DNA of 64,000 nt from Thermaerobacter marianensis DSM 12885 (GTDB lineage: Bacteria; Bacillota; Sulfobacillia; Thermaerobacterales; Thermaerobacteraceae): positions 2,748,644 through 2,812,643 of the forward strand of contig NC_014831.1 of the NCBI RefSeq assembly GCF_000184705.1, in the 5' to 3' direction. A model generated the notes under the pieces. That model ran no database searches, was not told where the DNA came from, and was given only the letters and a program-made list of their open reading frames with translations. Position 1 is the stretch's first letter, and every line of letters starts with the position of its first letter. Positions 28,184-36,948 of the stretch are shown here, one piece after another. A program made the translations under genes and the position numbers.

Positions 28184-29437
28184 CTAGCCGCCCCAGCGCA
28201 GGACGCGGTAGAACACCCGAACGACGCCGGCCGAGACCATGCCGAGCGCTTCGGCGGCGGCCTCCGACAGGTCCAGGTCGCGGCCCTCCACAAAGGGCCC
28301 GCGGTCGTTGATCCGCACCTGGACGCTGCGGCCCGTCTCGGGATACGTCACCAAAAGGACGGTGCCGAAGGGCATGGTGCGGTGGGCGGCCGTCATCTCC
28401 CGGCCGGTGAAGATCTCGCCGCTGGCCGTGGGGCGGCCGTAGAAGCCGGGGCCGTACCAGGACGCCACCGCGGGGATCCACCGGCCGTCCGCCTCCTCGC
28501 CGGCGGCCGGAGCGGGCACCTGCTCGCCCCCCGCCGGAGCCGGTGTCTCGTCGAGCTCCCCGTTGGTGTCGCGGGCGCGGTGCCCGTCCTGGCTGCTGCG
28601 GGCGGCATCCCCTGCTGCCTCCCCGCCGTGGCCGGGGGCGGCGTCCCCGCCCCCGGCGGAACTGGGCCCGTCGCGTTCCGCACCGGCCGCGGCGGGCGAT
28701 AGAGGCTTGGCCGCATCCTGGGCCGCGGCCGGAACCGGCCCGGGAGCAGCCTGCCGGAGCCGGGACGGCTCCCCGGGTGCCGTGGCGGCGCCGGCCACCA
28801 GCGCCGGCACGGCGACGTCCCCGCCTCCGCCGGCGATACCGGAGGCCGGGGGGCGGGCGGTGCCACGGCCCATGCCCGGGGCCGCCCCGGCCGGCGGCCC
28901 CGGCTCCACCGCCGGCCGGCCGGGTTCGTCCGCCGCCGCGTCCGCGAACCCGGCTGCATCGCCGGCCACCGCCGCCGGCGACCCCAGGGCCGACGGGTCG
29001 GCGGGCGGCCACGCCGTACCCGGCAGATCCGCGCCCGGCAGGTCCGGCGGCCACCAGCCGCCCAACCGATCCCGCAACTGGCGCCACACGGGTGCCGACG
29101 CCTCCGCCGACGCGGCGACCACGTCCCGGGCGGCAGCCAGGGCCTCTTCCAGGCGCGGTAGGGCCTGGCGGCTCCAGCGGGCCAGGTCCCCGGCGGCCTC
29201 TTGCCACTGACTGCGGGTGTCGGTCGCCAGGAAGGCGGCGAAGTCGCCCAACCGCTGCACTTGCTGGGTCCACGAGCTCGCCCACGGGCCTCCGGCGGTG
29301 GCAGCCACCACCGGCCCTTGCGGGGACGGCCGGGGCGGCGCGCCGGCCGCCGGCCAGGCGCCGCCGGCAGCGGCTCCCATGGCGAGCAGGAACAGCGCCG
29401 CGCGGGCCGCCCGCCCGAGAGCCCTTGCCGTCCGCAT
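28184..29437 (-). CDS. Exported RlpA-like double-psi beta-barrel protein
   Basis: A 417-residue secreted protein. A signal peptide (MRTARALGRAARAALFLLAM, then AGGAWPAAGA) precedes a helical region and a long Ala/Gly/Pro-rich disordered linker (about 150-315). The C-terminal domain VASWYGPGFYGRPTASGEIF, then MPFGTVLLVTYPETGRSVQVRINDRGPF (about 320-400), matches RlpA, whose members bind or cleave peptidoglycan. A catalytic Asp in INDRGPF is present. The linker contains a dispersed-word relative (28918-28931, DEPGRP). The start has GAGGAGGG eight bases upstream. Confidence 0.85.
   Translation of the reverse strand: MRTARALGRAARAALFLLAMGAAAGGAWPAAGAPPRPSPQGPVVAATAGGPWASSWTQQVQRLGDFAAFLATDTRSQWQEAAGDLARWSRQALPRLEEALAAARDVVAASAEASAPVWRQLRDRLGGWWPPDLPGADLPGTAWPPADPSALGSPAAVAGDAAGFADAAADEPGRPAVEPGPPAGAAPGMGRGTARPPASGIAGGGGDVAVPALVAGAATAPGEPSRLRQAAPGPVPAAAQDAAKPLSPAAAGAERDGPSSAGGGDAAPGHGGEAAGDAARSSQDGHRARDTNGELDETPAPAGGEQVPAPAAGEEADGRWIPAVASWYGPGFYGRPTASGEIFTGREMTAAHRTMPFGTVLLVTYPETGRSVQVRINDRGPFVEGRDLDLSEAAAEALGMVSAGVVRVFYRVLRWGG
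28918..28931. repeat. One-insertion relative of the dispersed word
   Basis: GGCCGGGTTCGTCC, the 13-base word with one extra G, in the disordered linker of the RlpA-like protein. Confidence 0.5.
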
Positions 29438-29972
29438 GGTTTCACCCTCCTCGTCGTGTCCGGCCGCGCCACGGCCGGGCCGCCGCCGGTCCCCGGGGCG
29501 GCGGTGCTTCCCCGAGGCAGCGACCCGCCGGCCCGGCCGGCGCCGGCCCCGGCAACCACCGGGTCCGCCGCCGGCCACGGGGTCCCCGCCCGGGTCGCAC
29601 CTGGCCATGGTTTGGCCTGGCGATGATGGCACAATGCACCAGCACCTGGCAGTTTGGACGAGAAGGGCCGCCCTTATGCGAGTCGGGGAGGTGCACGTCA
29701 GGGAGGAGTACCGAAGGGGATCGGGCGCCTCGAGGAGGAAGCTTCAAGGGGATACCAAGACATTCCAGGAAGGAGCTGTGCGGAGGCCGGCGGACGAGGG
29801 GGCCGGCGGGAGGTGGCGGAGGATGGGCCGGCGGACGAGCGGCAAGTCCCCGGCGTACGGCCACCCGCCGCCCGTCCCCAGGTCAAGGCCGGCCGGTGGG
29901 CCCGCCCCGGCCCGGGGAGGGGTCATCCGCCGCAAGCTCGCCCGGCCGGCCGTACCCGCCGGCGACCCGCGC
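29438..29972. other. Gap between ispDF and the RlpA-like gene
   Basis: 535 bases. The plus strand is purine-rich with many AGGA and GGAGG stretches around 29690-29790, but I see no credible coding frame behind them. A weak minus-strand promoter, CTGACG (29696-29701), 17 bases, CATAAG (29673-29678), may serve the RlpA-like gene. Confidence 0.45.
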
Positions 29973-31382
29973 CTACCGGCACGCAACGATCAGGGCCACC
30001 GCCAGGGCGGCGATGCCCTCCCGGCGCCCGGCGAAGCCCAGTCCCTCGTTGGTCGTCGCCTTGATTCCCACGGCCCCGGCGGGCAGCCCCAAGGCGGCGG
30101 CCACACTCCGGCGCATGGCCTCGACGTGGGGCGCCAGCCGGGGCGCCTCCGCCACTACCGACACGTCCACCTGGGCCGGCTCCCAGCCGTGCCGGCGCAG
30201 CAGGGCGACCACTTCCGCCGCCAGGCGGGAGCTGGCCGCACCCGCCCAGCGCGGGTCGCCGGGCGGGAACCAGTGGCCGATGTCGGGCAGGCCGGCGGCG
30301 CCCAGCAGGGCGTCCATGGCGGCGTGGAGGACCACGTCGGCATCGGAATGGCCATCCAGCCCCGGGGCGCCGGGGATCGTCACGCCCCCCAGGATCAGGG
30401 GGCGGCCGGCCGCCGCGGCAATGCGGTGGACGTCGTAGCCGATGCCGACGCGGAAGGGCGGGAGGAGCCCCCCTGGGCCAGGCGCGGGTCCCGCCGCCGC
30501 CCCGGCGGCCGCGGCCCCGCCCCCCACGGGGCCTGCGGCGACGGGCGTAGCCCCTCCCGCCTCGGCGTCCCCGGCCGCCAGCCGGTGCTCGGCCACGGCC
30601 ACGTCCTCCGGCCACGTGAGCTTCATGTTGGCCGGGTCCCCGGGCACCACGGCCACGGGCACGCCGAGCCGCTCCAGCAGGGCGGCGTCGTCGGTGAACC
30701 CGCGCCAGCCGCGGCGGCGGGCCTCCTGATGGGCTTCCCACAGGCGGTCGAAGGCGAACCCCTGGGGGGTCTGCACGGCCCGCAGCCGGTGGCGGGGCAG
30801 GGTGGCCACCACCCACTGGACGACCCGGTCCCCGTCCCCGCCCCGCTCCGCGGCCACTTCCTTGATGGTGTCCCCCAGGGGCACGGCGGGGACCGCCGCA
30901 CCGTGGCGGCGGGCTGCCTCCAGCACCCGGCGGATCAGCTCCGGGCGCGCCAGGGGGCGGGCGGCATCGTGCACCAGGACCCAGCGCGGCGGGCGCAGGC
31001 CCTCCGCCAGCCGGGCCAGGGCGGCGTAGACGGAATCCTCCCGCTCCGCGCCCCCCTCCACCAGGTCGACCTCCAGGTCCGGCGGCAGTCCGGGCGCAAC
31101 CTCCTCTTCCCAGAGCGGCCGGTCCTCCGGGCGCAGGGCCACCACCGCGCGCCGCACTCCCGCCGCGGCCAGGGCGGCCAGGGATCGGGCCAGCACGGGC
31201 CGGCCCGCCAGGTCCCGGAAGACCTTGTTCACGCCGCCGCCGAAGCGGACCGACCGCCCGGCCGCCGGGACCACGGCGGCCACGTCACCCGTGGCGGCGA
31301 CCTGCGCGGCCCCATCGCCCCCTGCCCCCGGGCCCGTCACCGGGGCCGGCCCGGCGCCGGCCGGTTCGTCCCGCCGGGTCAC
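29973..31382 (-). CDS. ispDF: Bifunctional IspD/IspF (MEP isoprenoid pathway)
   Basis: A 469-residue fusion. IspD (about 30-250) has AAVVPAAGRSVRFGGGVNKVF, VHDAARPL and DTIKEV; IspF (about 305-469) has FRVGIGYDVHRI, GHSDADVVLHAAMDALLGAAGLPDIGHWFP and GIKATTNEGLGF. They form CDP-ME from MEP and MEcPP from CDP-MEP. A Gly/Ala linker joins them. The N-terminal tail MTRRDEPAGAG is encoded by an exact dispersed word (31359-31371). The start overlaps the yacL stop by four bases. The middle enzyme, IspE, is not in the window. Confidence 0.95.
   Translation of the reverse strand: MTRRDEPAGAGPAPVTGPGAGGDGAAQVAATGDVAAVVPAAGRSVRFGGGVNKVFRDLAGRPVLARSLAALAAAGVRRAVVALRPEDRPLWEEEVAPGLPPDLEVDLVEGGAEREDSVYAALARLAEGLRPPRWVLVHDAARPLARPELIRRVLEAARRHGAAVPAVPLGDTIKEVAAERGGDGDRVVQWVVATLPRHRLRAVQTPQGFAFDRLWEAHQEARRRGWRGFTDDAALLERLGVPVAVVPGDPANMKLTWPEDVAVAEHRLAAGDAEAGGATPVAAGPVGGGAAAAGAAAGPAPGPGGLLPPFRVGIGYDVHRIAAAAGRPLILGGVTIPGAPGLDGHSDADVVLHAAMDALLGAAGLPDIGHWFPPGDPRWAGAASSRLAAEVVALLRRHGWEPAQVDVSVVAEAPRLAPHVEAMRRSVAAALGLPAGAVGIKATTNEGLGFAGRREGIAALAVALIVACR
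31359..31371. repeat. Exact copy of dispersed word GGCCGGTTCGTCC
   Basis: In codons 4-8 of ispDF; the coding strand reads DEPA just after the start. Confidence 0.8.
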
Positions 31383-32512
31383 GGCGCCGCCCGGCCCATC
31401 ACCTTGGGCCGCGCGAAGATCATGCGCCCCGCCGCCGTCTGCAGCACCGTGGAGACCTCGACGTCGATGCGCTGGCCGATGTACCGCTTGCCGCCCTCCA
31501 CCACGATCATGGTGCCGTCGTCCAGGAAGCCCACGCCCTGCCCGGCCTCCTTGCCCTCCCGGATGATCTGCACCTCCATCGCCTCACCCGGCAGCACCAC
31601 GGGCTTGACGGCGTTGGCCAGCTCGTTGACGTTGAGCACCGGGACGCCCTGCAGGCCGGCGATCTGGTTGAGGTTGTAGTCGTTGGTCACCACCTTGCCG
31701 TTCAGCCGGCGGGCCAGCCGCAGGAGCTTGCTGTCCACGTCGTCGCCCTCCACGTCGCCCTCGTAGATCTCCACCGGCACGGGCGACTCCTGCTGGATGC
31801 GACGCAGGATCTCCAGACCCCGCCGGCCGCGGTTACGCCGCAGGGTGTCGGCAGAGTCGGCGATGCGGCGCAGTTCCTCCAGGACGAACCCGGGCACCAC
31901 CAGCGTGCCCTCGAGGAAGCCCGTCGCCACCACGTCGGCGATCCGCCCGTCAATGATGGCACTGGTGTCCAGCACCTTGTACGACCCCGGTGGCGGGGCG
32001 GGCCGCTCCCGCTCCCGGTTCCGCTCCCGCTCCCGTTCCCGTTCCCGCTCGCGTCCCGGGCGGGCCAGCGCCGCCAGGAGATGGGCCAAATCGTCCCGCC
32101 GCTTCACCGCCACCACGGCGCCCAGATAGGCCAGCAGCACCGCGAAGATGGGCGGCAACAGCGGGCCGACCACCGGCACCAGTCCCAGCGGGCCGCTGAG
32201 CAGGTTGGCGATGACCAGGCCCGCGATCAGTCCCAGGACGCCGGCCAGGGTGTCCTGGATGGGCGTGCGCACCAGGCGCGCCTCCACCCACTGGGTGAAC
32301 TGCACCACTTGCTGCCAGATGCGCAGGGCCGCCGCGTACCCGCCCAGCCCCCCGAGCAACAAAAAAAGAACCATGAGTCCATACGTCCACTGGCGGGGCA
32401 GCTCGGCCAGGATCCGCAGCGACTCCTGCTGCAGCAGCCCGTAGTAGGCCAGCCCGAAGCCGCCCAGGGCGCCCAGGACGGCAAAGGCCAGCCGGATGGA
32501 CCGCAACCGCAC
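31379..32512 (-). CDS. yacL: YacL-type PIN/TRAM membrane protein
   Basis: A 377-residue protein with four N-terminal transmembrane segments (about 5-130), an Arg/Glu repeat linker (about 155-172), a PIN domain starting YKVLDTSAIIDGRIADVVAT with further Asp residues (GDDVDSKLLRLARRL, VVTNDYNLNQIA) and a C-terminal TRAM domain (GEAMEVQIIREGKEAGQGVGFLDDG). YacL is a conserved Bacillota protein of poorly known function; PIN domains are often RNases. Start is GTG at 32512, five bases after AAGGAGGTGA. It lies between carD and ispDF. Confidence 0.9.
   Translation of the reverse strand: MRLRSIRLAFAVLGALGGFGLAYYGLLQQESLRILAELPRQWTYGLMVLFLLLGGLGGYAAALRIWQQVVQFTQWVEARLVRTPIQDTLAGVLGLIAGLVIANLLSGPLGLVPVVGPLLPPIFAVLLAYLGAVVAVKRRDDLAHLLAALARPGRERERERERERNRERERPAPPPGSYKVLDTSAIIDGRIADVVATGFLEGTLVVPGFVLEELRRIADSADTLRRNRGRRGLEILRRIQQESPVPVEIYEGDVEGDDVDSKLLRLARRLNGKVVTNDYNLNQIAGLQGVPVLNVNELANAVKPVVLPGEAMEVQIIREGKEAGQGVGFLDDGTMIVVEGGKRYIGQRIDVEVSTVLQTAAGRMIFARPKVMGRAAP
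32004..32051. repeat. Hexamer microsatellite in yacL
   Basis: Eight consecutive 6-base units of the type CGCTCC or CGTTCC, giving an alternating Arg-Glu stretch between the membrane part and the PIN domain. Copy number changes would keep the frame. Confidence 0.75.
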
Positions 32513-32690
32513 GCTTTCACCTCCTTGGGAGGGACGACCCCGTCGTTTCCGCGCCCTGCCGGCGGGCGGCGCCCAGCTCGCCCATAGGACTTCGGCGGCG
32601 CCCCGCCCCTTTGCGCGGGTGGCCCTGGTTTGGCGCCGCCCCCGCGGCGGGACCGCCACCCGAGTGGAAGGGACTGGGGGCGCACTTCGA

Positions 32691-33263
32691 TTATAAACCG
32701 GACGAACCGGCCGGGCCGGCTGCCTTACCGCCTCCCGGGGACGCCTCGCCTCGTTCGGGGAACGGCCCGGGCCCATCCCCGGCGCCACCCTCCAGGCACC
32801 GGTCCACCAGGGCGTCGACGGCCGCCTGGTCTAGGCCGCTGGCCAGGGTCAGCTCGCTGACCAGGATCTGCCGTGCCTGGTCCAGCAGCCGCCGCTCCCC
32901 GCCGGACAGCCCGCGCTCCCGCTGGCGGGCGCTGAGGTTGCGCACCACCGCCGCGACTTCGAGGACGTCGCCGGTGCGCAGCTTGTCGGCGTGCTCCCGG
33001 TAGCGGTGGTTCCAGTTGGGGTCCATGGGCGGGGCGGGATCTCCCAGGGCGTCCAGCACCGCCGGCACCTGCTCCGCGGGGATCACGGGGCGCAGGCCGC
33101 ACCGGGACGCGGTGGTGGTGGGGATCATCACCCGCATGTCGCCCACGGGCAGGCGAAGGACGTAGTACCGGTGCCGCTTCCCCAGCACTTCCCGCTCCTC
33201 GATGGCCTCGATCACCCCGGCGCCGTGCATGGGGTAGACCACGCGGTCTCCGACTTCGAACAC
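32691..33263 (-). CDS. carD: CarD-family transcription regulator
   Basis: A 190-residue CarD protein. The N-terminal RNA polymerase-binding domain starts FEVGDRVVYPMHGAGVIEAIEE, followed by VLRLPVGDMRVMIPTTTASRCGLRPV and a helical DNA-binding part (NWNHRYREHADKLRTGDVLEVAAVVRNLS). CarD binds the beta subunit and stabilises open promoter complexes, often at rRNA genes. Start is GTG at 33263 after GGGGAGGTGAACC. The last residues, PAGSSGL, are encoded by an exact dispersed word (32700-32712). Promoter at 33454-33482. Confidence 0.94.
   Translation of the reverse strand: MFEVGDRVVYPMHGAGVIEAIEEREVLGKRHRYYVLRLPVGDMRVMIPTTTASRCGLRPVIPAEQVPAVLDALGDPAPPMDPNWNHRYREHADKLRTGDVLEVAAVVRNLSARQRERGLSGGERRLLDQARQILVSELTLASGLDQAAVDALVDRCLEGGAGDGPGPFPERGEASPGGGKAAGPAGSSGL
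32700..32712. repeat. Exact copy of dispersed word (GGACGAACCGGCC on plus)
   Basis: Encodes AGSS at the extreme C-terminus of CarD. Confidence 0.8.
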
Positions 33264-33453
33264 CGGTTCACCTCCCCGGGGCTGCCGCCGGCATGCGCTT
33301 CCGGTGCCACCGCGGTGAACCCGCGGCCCCGGGGCGGCACTGGCCGGCCGTAGGACGGTGACCGGCCGCGTCGCGGCGGCCGGCCTGGCGGCGGAGGCCG
33401 GCGGCACGGCGGCACGGGGCCGCCCCGCGCCTCCAGTGTACATTAAAATGATG

Positions 33454-33482
33454 AATTTATCACCGGTATAACCCAGCGTCAA
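33454..33482 (-). promoter_or_regulatory. Sigma-A promoter of carD-yacL-ispDF
   Basis: Minus-strand TTGACG (33477-33482), 17-base spacer, TAAATT (33454-33459), in a local AT-rich island. Leader about 185 bases. Confidence 0.75.
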
Positions 33483-33742
33483 CGGATGCCTGATCGTCTC
33501 GGCGGACCACCCGGGGAAGCGCCCCGCGCCCCCCGCCGCCACCGGGCCCTCCCGCCCTCCCAGGGTCGGATCCGCCGCCCGGCGATGCCGGCTCGTCCCG
33601 CCACCCGCCACGCGCCGCCCACCCGCCGCGGCCGCCCGGCGCCCGGTGGGTACCGCCCGCCGGGTGGCGGTTGGCCCGCCGCCCACGGTCCGCCGCCCGG
33701 CCGCACGGCCGGCCCCGGCACCGGTGCGGGCCCCCGCCTTCG

Positions 33743-33772
33743 TTGACGCCCGTTTCACGGCGCGCCTATAAT
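33743..33772 (+). promoter_or_regulatory. Sigma-A promoter of the small plus-strand gene
   Basis: TTGACG (33743-33748), 18-base spacer, TATAAT (33767-33772), transcription start near 33780 and start codon at 33816. Confidence 0.85.
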
Positions 33773-33815
33773 AGCGCCAGGCCGTGGGGATGCCCGTGCA
33801 AGAGGGGTGACGCGG

Positions 33816-34211
33816 TTGAAGGACTTGTTGGTGGATGAGTTTCAACACGCGGTGGCCGATTGCCTGATTCGCCACCGCAGCGTGTTGGACGTCCTGTCGA
33901 AGTTCCAGGAAGCCAACGCCCGCGTGCACCGTGCCGTCGCCAAGGCCGTCACCAGTTGCGGTTGCATCCGGATCCACGCACAACGGCCGCAGATTCCCGC
34001 CCACAGCACCCTGCGCGATCTCAAGGCGCTGATGGACGACCACATCGAGGGCGAGCTGTGCGAGAGCTGCCGTGAGGTCCTGGAAGAGGAGCTTGGCACG
34101 CAGCTTTTTTATTTGGTCGCCCTGTGCAACCTCTTCGACATCAACACCTTCGACCTGTTCATCAAGGAGAACCGGAAGCTCTCGACCCTGGGCATGTACC
34201 ACATCTCCTGA
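33816..34211 (+). CDS. Small conserved Bacillota protein of unknown function
   Basis: A 131-residue, mostly helical protein starting at TTG 33816 (MKDLLVDEFQHAVADCLIRH); AGAGGGGTGA lies just upstream, while the GTG at 33807 overlaps that site. It has TSCGCIRI in the middle and LCESCREVLEEEL later, so paired cysteines that could bind metal or be redox active, and ends FIKENRKLSTLGMYHIS. I remember similar proteins from other clostridia-like genomes (labelled DUF1573 in some annotations, which I cannot check). Monocistronic, with its own strong promoter, ending before the hairpin at 34329-34360. Confidence 0.85.
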   Translation: MKDLLVDEFQHAVADCLIRHRSVLDVLSKFQEANARVHRAVAKAVTSCGCIRIHAQRPQIPAHSTLRDLKALMDDHIEGELCESCREVLEEELGTQLFYLVALCNLFDINTFDLFIKENRKLSTLGMYHIS

Positions 34212-34307
34212 GCCCGATGCCCCTGGTGTGGTGGCCGCTATCCTCAAGGCGGCAGCAGGCATTCCCGCCCAGGGCGCGGCCGTCCGAGATCCATCCGCCC
34301 TTATGCA

Positions 34308-34320
34308 GGACGAACCGGCC
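34308..34320. repeat. Exact copy of dispersed word (GGACGAACCGGCC on plus)
   Basis: Intergenic, 96 bases after the small plus-strand gene and 9 bases before the terminator hairpin. Confidence 0.8.
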
Positions 34321-34328
34321 GGTGTAAT

Positions 34329-34360
34329 GAGGGGGCGGCACCACTAGGTGCCGCCCCCTC
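34329..34360. terminator. Bidirectional terminator hairpin
   Basis: A 14-bp perfect stem, GAGGGGGCGGCACC (34329-34342) with GGTGCCGCCCCCTC (34347-34360), four-base loop, no T tract. It lies between the convergent small gene and sat. Confidence 0.6.
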
Positions 34361-34431
34361 GCCGCCCGGCCCTCGCCGCCGGCTTGCGCGCCTCCCTGGT
34401 TTAAGCGGGCCGGCGTGCGAAGGGCCGGCGC

Positions 34432-35919
34432 TCACCGAACCCCGGCCCCTTCGGGCCGGCCCATCGCCTCCGCCCCGTGCCCCTGGCCGCCTGCCACCAG
34501 GGCATCCCGCAGCAGCGCCGCGACCTCCGGGCGGGTAAACTCCGGCGGCGGCATCTGGCCGGCCCGCAGCATGGCCCGCACCCGGGTCCCGCTCAGCTGG
34601 AGCCGGTCCTCCGGCGGGTGCGGGCACGTCTTCACCGTGGCCATGGCCCCGCACCGCCGGCAGTAGAAGGCGTGCTCGAAGCGCAGGGGCACCACGCCCA
34701 GTTCCTCCGGATCGAACCGGTCGAAGATCCGGTGGGCGGCGTAGGGGTCGTAGTACGACCCCACCCCCGCGTGGTCCCGCCCGACGATGAAATGGCTGCA
34801 GCCGTAGTTCTTCCGGATCAGGGCGTGGAAGACCGCCTCCCGCGGCCCCGCGTACCGCATGGCGGCGGGGAAGGCGGCCAGCACCACCCGTTCCCGAGGG
34901 TAGTAGGCCTCGACCGCCACCTGGTAGCTGCGCAGCACCAGGTCCCGCGGCAGGTCGTCGGCCTTCGTCTCGCCCACCAGCGGATGGAGGAGGAGGCCGT
35001 CCACCATCTCCAGAGCGCATTTCTGCAGGTACTCGTGGGCGCGGTGCAGGGGGTTGCGGGTCTGGAACCCCGCCACCCGCCGCCAGCCGCGCTGGGCGAA
35101 GCGGCGCCGGGTCTCCGCCGGTTCCAGCACCCACGGGCGGGCCCAGGTGTCCTGGCGGGCGAAGACCGTCACCGGACCGCCCGCGCACCAGTCACTCTCC
35201 CCGAGGAGCCGTGCCACCCCGGGGTGCCGGGGGTCGGCGGTCCCGAAGACCAGCACCGCCTCCCGCTCCCGATCCCGCCGGAACACCTCCCGGACCTCCA
35301 TGACGCCGCAGGTCCGGCCCTCAGTGTCCACCAGCACCACCGCCGGCGCCCGGCGCACGGCGCCGACCTGCTCGGGTGGCACCGAGAGCACCACCGGCAG
35401 GGACCACGGCAGGCCCGAGGCCAGCCGCATCGCGTCCACGCAGGCGGCGTAGTCGGCGGCGGCCATGAAGCCCTCCAGGGGGCTGACGGCCCCGATGGCA
35501 AGAAGCTCCAGGTCCGACCGCTCCCGGGCGGAGAGCACCAGCACCGGCAGCCCCGCCGCCCGGGCCGCCGCCGCCCGCTCCGCGGCCTCCCCCGCGTCGT
35601 CCACCAGGCGCCGGCAAAGCCGCCCGCCATGGGGAGGAACCAGGCCGCCCGCGCCGGCGGCCGCGCCGACCGGTGCGCTGGCCGGTTCGTCGTGGCCCGA
35701 GGTGCCTGGCGGGCCGTAGGGCCACGCCGGAACGTCGGTGCGGTTCCCGTCGTGTAGCCCATCCGGACCGTCGCCCCGCCCTGGGTCGTGCGGCCGTTGC
35801 GGCCCGTGGTAACGGTGCGGGCCGTGGGGCGCTCGCTCACGGCCTTCATCCGCCCAGCGGGACCCCGCGGCCGGTCGCGCCGGCCCGGAGGGCCGGGGTC
35901 GTCCCGATCCCTTTGCCAC
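34432..35919 (-). CDS. sat: ATP sulfurylase (sulfate adenylyltransferase)
   Basis: A 495-residue enzyme that makes APS from ATP and sulfate. The core has AGFQTRNPLHRAHEYLQK (the QxRNPxHxxH motif), LLLHPLVGETKADDLP and GCSHFIVGRDHAGVGSYYDPY, with a CRRCGAMATVKTCPHP zinc-like site near the end. I chose GTG at 35919 behind AGAGGAGG; this leaves about 90 N-terminal residues of His/Gly/Pro-rich low complexity before LVPPHGGRL, where normal Sat proteins begin, so the real start could be later. The extension holds a 12/13 dispersed word (35680-35692, DEPAS). It follows cysH. Confidence 0.9.
   Translation of the reverse strand: MAKGSGRPRPSGPARPAAGSRWADEGRERAPHGPHRYHGPQRPHDPGRGDGPDGLHDGNRTDVPAWPYGPPGTSGHDEPASAPVGAAAGAGGLVPPHGGRLCRRLVDDAGEAAERAAAARAAGLPVLVLSARERSDLELLAIGAVSPLEGFMAAADYAACVDAMRLASGLPWSLPVVLSVPPEQVGAVRRAPAVVLVDTEGRTCGVMEVREVFRRDREREAVLVFGTADPRHPGVARLLGESDWCAGGPVTVFARQDTWARPWVLEPAETRRRFAQRGWRRVAGFQTRNPLHRAHEYLQKCALEMVDGLLLHPLVGETKADDLPRDLVLRSYQVAVEAYYPRERVVLAAFPAAMRYAGPREAVFHALIRKNYGCSHFIVGRDHAGVGSYYDPYAAHRIFDRFDPEELGVVPLRFEHAFYCRRCGAMATVKTCPHPPEDRLQLSGTRVRAMLRAGQMPPPEFTRPEVAALLRDALVAGGQGHGAEAMGRPEGAGVR
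35680..35692. repeat. Near copy (12/13) of the dispersed word
   Basis: In the disordered N-terminal extension of Sat, reading DEPAS. Confidence 0.55.
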
Positions 35920-36075
35920 CGTCAGGCCTCCTCTCCCGTCGTCTTCCGCCGCCGGTGCCGCGCCGCCGGCAGGCGGCCTGCCGCGGCAGGCGGCGCCCGC
36001 TTCCGCGGCCAGCCGTTGGCCGTCCGGCACGCGCTGCCGCCCGGCGGCGCAACCGTCACCGGCGACCGGCCGCCG

Positions 36076-36798
36076 TCAGGCGTGCAGCCCGCACTCCGTC
36101 TTGTCGAACCCGGCCCAGCGACCGGCCCGCGGGTCCTCGCCGGGCGCCACCGGCCGGGTGCAGGGAGCGCAGCCGATGCTCGGGTAACCGCGGTCGTGCA
36201 GGGGGTTGTAGGGCACTCCGCGCCGCAGGACGTAGTCCCAGAGCTGGCTGCGGGTCCAGCGGGCCAGAGGGTTGACCTTGACCAGCCCGAACCGGTGGTC
36301 GGCCTCCACCACGGCGGTGCGGGCCCGCTGGGGCGTCTGCTCGCGGCGGATGCCGGTGACCCACGCATCGAAGCCCTGGAGGAAGCGGCGCAGGGGCTCC
36401 ACTTTGCGCAGCCGGCAGCAGAGGTCGGGCTCCCGCTCCCACAGGCGCGGGCCGTAGCGGGCGGCCTGTTCGTCCAGGGCGAGATCGGGGCGGACGGCCA
36501 CCGGTTCGATGCCGTAGTACTCGGCCACCCGCCGGCAGGTGGCATAGGTCTCCGGAAAGTGCAGGCCGGTGTCCAGGTAGAACACGGTCACCGCAGCCAG
36601 CTTGCCCGCCGCCGCCGCCATGTCGATGAGGGCCACGTCTTCGGCCTGGAAGCTGCAGGCCAGGGCCAGCCGGCCGGGGAAGCGGTCCAGGGCCCAGGCC
36701 AGGATCGCCTGGGGCGGCGCCTCCTCCAGCGAGCGGGCCAGGGACGCGATCTCTTGCTCCGGCAGGGCCAGCGGCCGGCTTGCCTGCACGTCACCCAT
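36076..36798 (-). CDS. cysH: Assimilatory APS reductase (CysH family)
   Basis: A 240-residue PAPS/APS reductase. It has ALACSFQAEDVALIDM (nucleotide site), FYLDTGLHFPETY, GIRREQTPQRA and the C-terminal ECGLHA with the catalytic Cys. The extra pairs DLCCRLRKVEPL and IGCAPCTRP are the four Cys that bind a [4Fe-4S] cluster in APS-using enzymes, so the substrate is probably APS, which fits a neighbour Sat and no APS kinase in view. Start ATG 36798 behind GGGGAGGTG. A palindrome lies upstream at 36949-36963. Confidence 0.92.
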   Translation of the reverse strand: MGDVQASRPLALPEQEIASLARSLEEAPPQAILAWALDRFPGRLALACSFQAEDVALIDMAAAAGKLAAVTVFYLDTGLHFPETYATCRRVAEYYGIEPVAVRPDLALDEQAARYGPRLWEREPDLCCRLRKVEPLRRFLQGFDAWVTGIRREQTPQRARTAVVEADHRFGLVKVNPLARWTRSQLWDYVLRRGVPYNPLHDRGYPSIGCAPCTRPVAPGEDPRAGRWAGFDKTECGLHA

Positions 36799-36948
36799 CG
36801 TCTCCACCTCCCCAGGTCCCGGTCCCGGACCGGCGGGACCGGGTGTCCCGGGGCCGGGGTCGAGCTCGGGAAGGGCCCCCAGCACGGCGGTCCTGCCGGG
36901 GACCGGGACCGGCGCGGGTGGGTGCGGGCACCCGGCCCGCGACCACCC

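Larger units (their letters stand above)
33264..33815. other. Divergent promoter region, carD and small plus-strand gene
   Basis: 552 bases with outward-facing promoters: the carD promoter (33454-33482) and the plus-strand promoter (33743-33772). The stretch 33485-33740 between them is extremely GC-rich and holds nothing I recognise. Confidence 0.7.

Noticed and set aside
29690..29800. Purine-rich stretch with several GGAGG sites, considered as the start of a plus-strand gene
   Set aside because: Frames behind it have Gly/Arg/Pro-biased, domain-free translations and overlap conserved ispDF in antisense.
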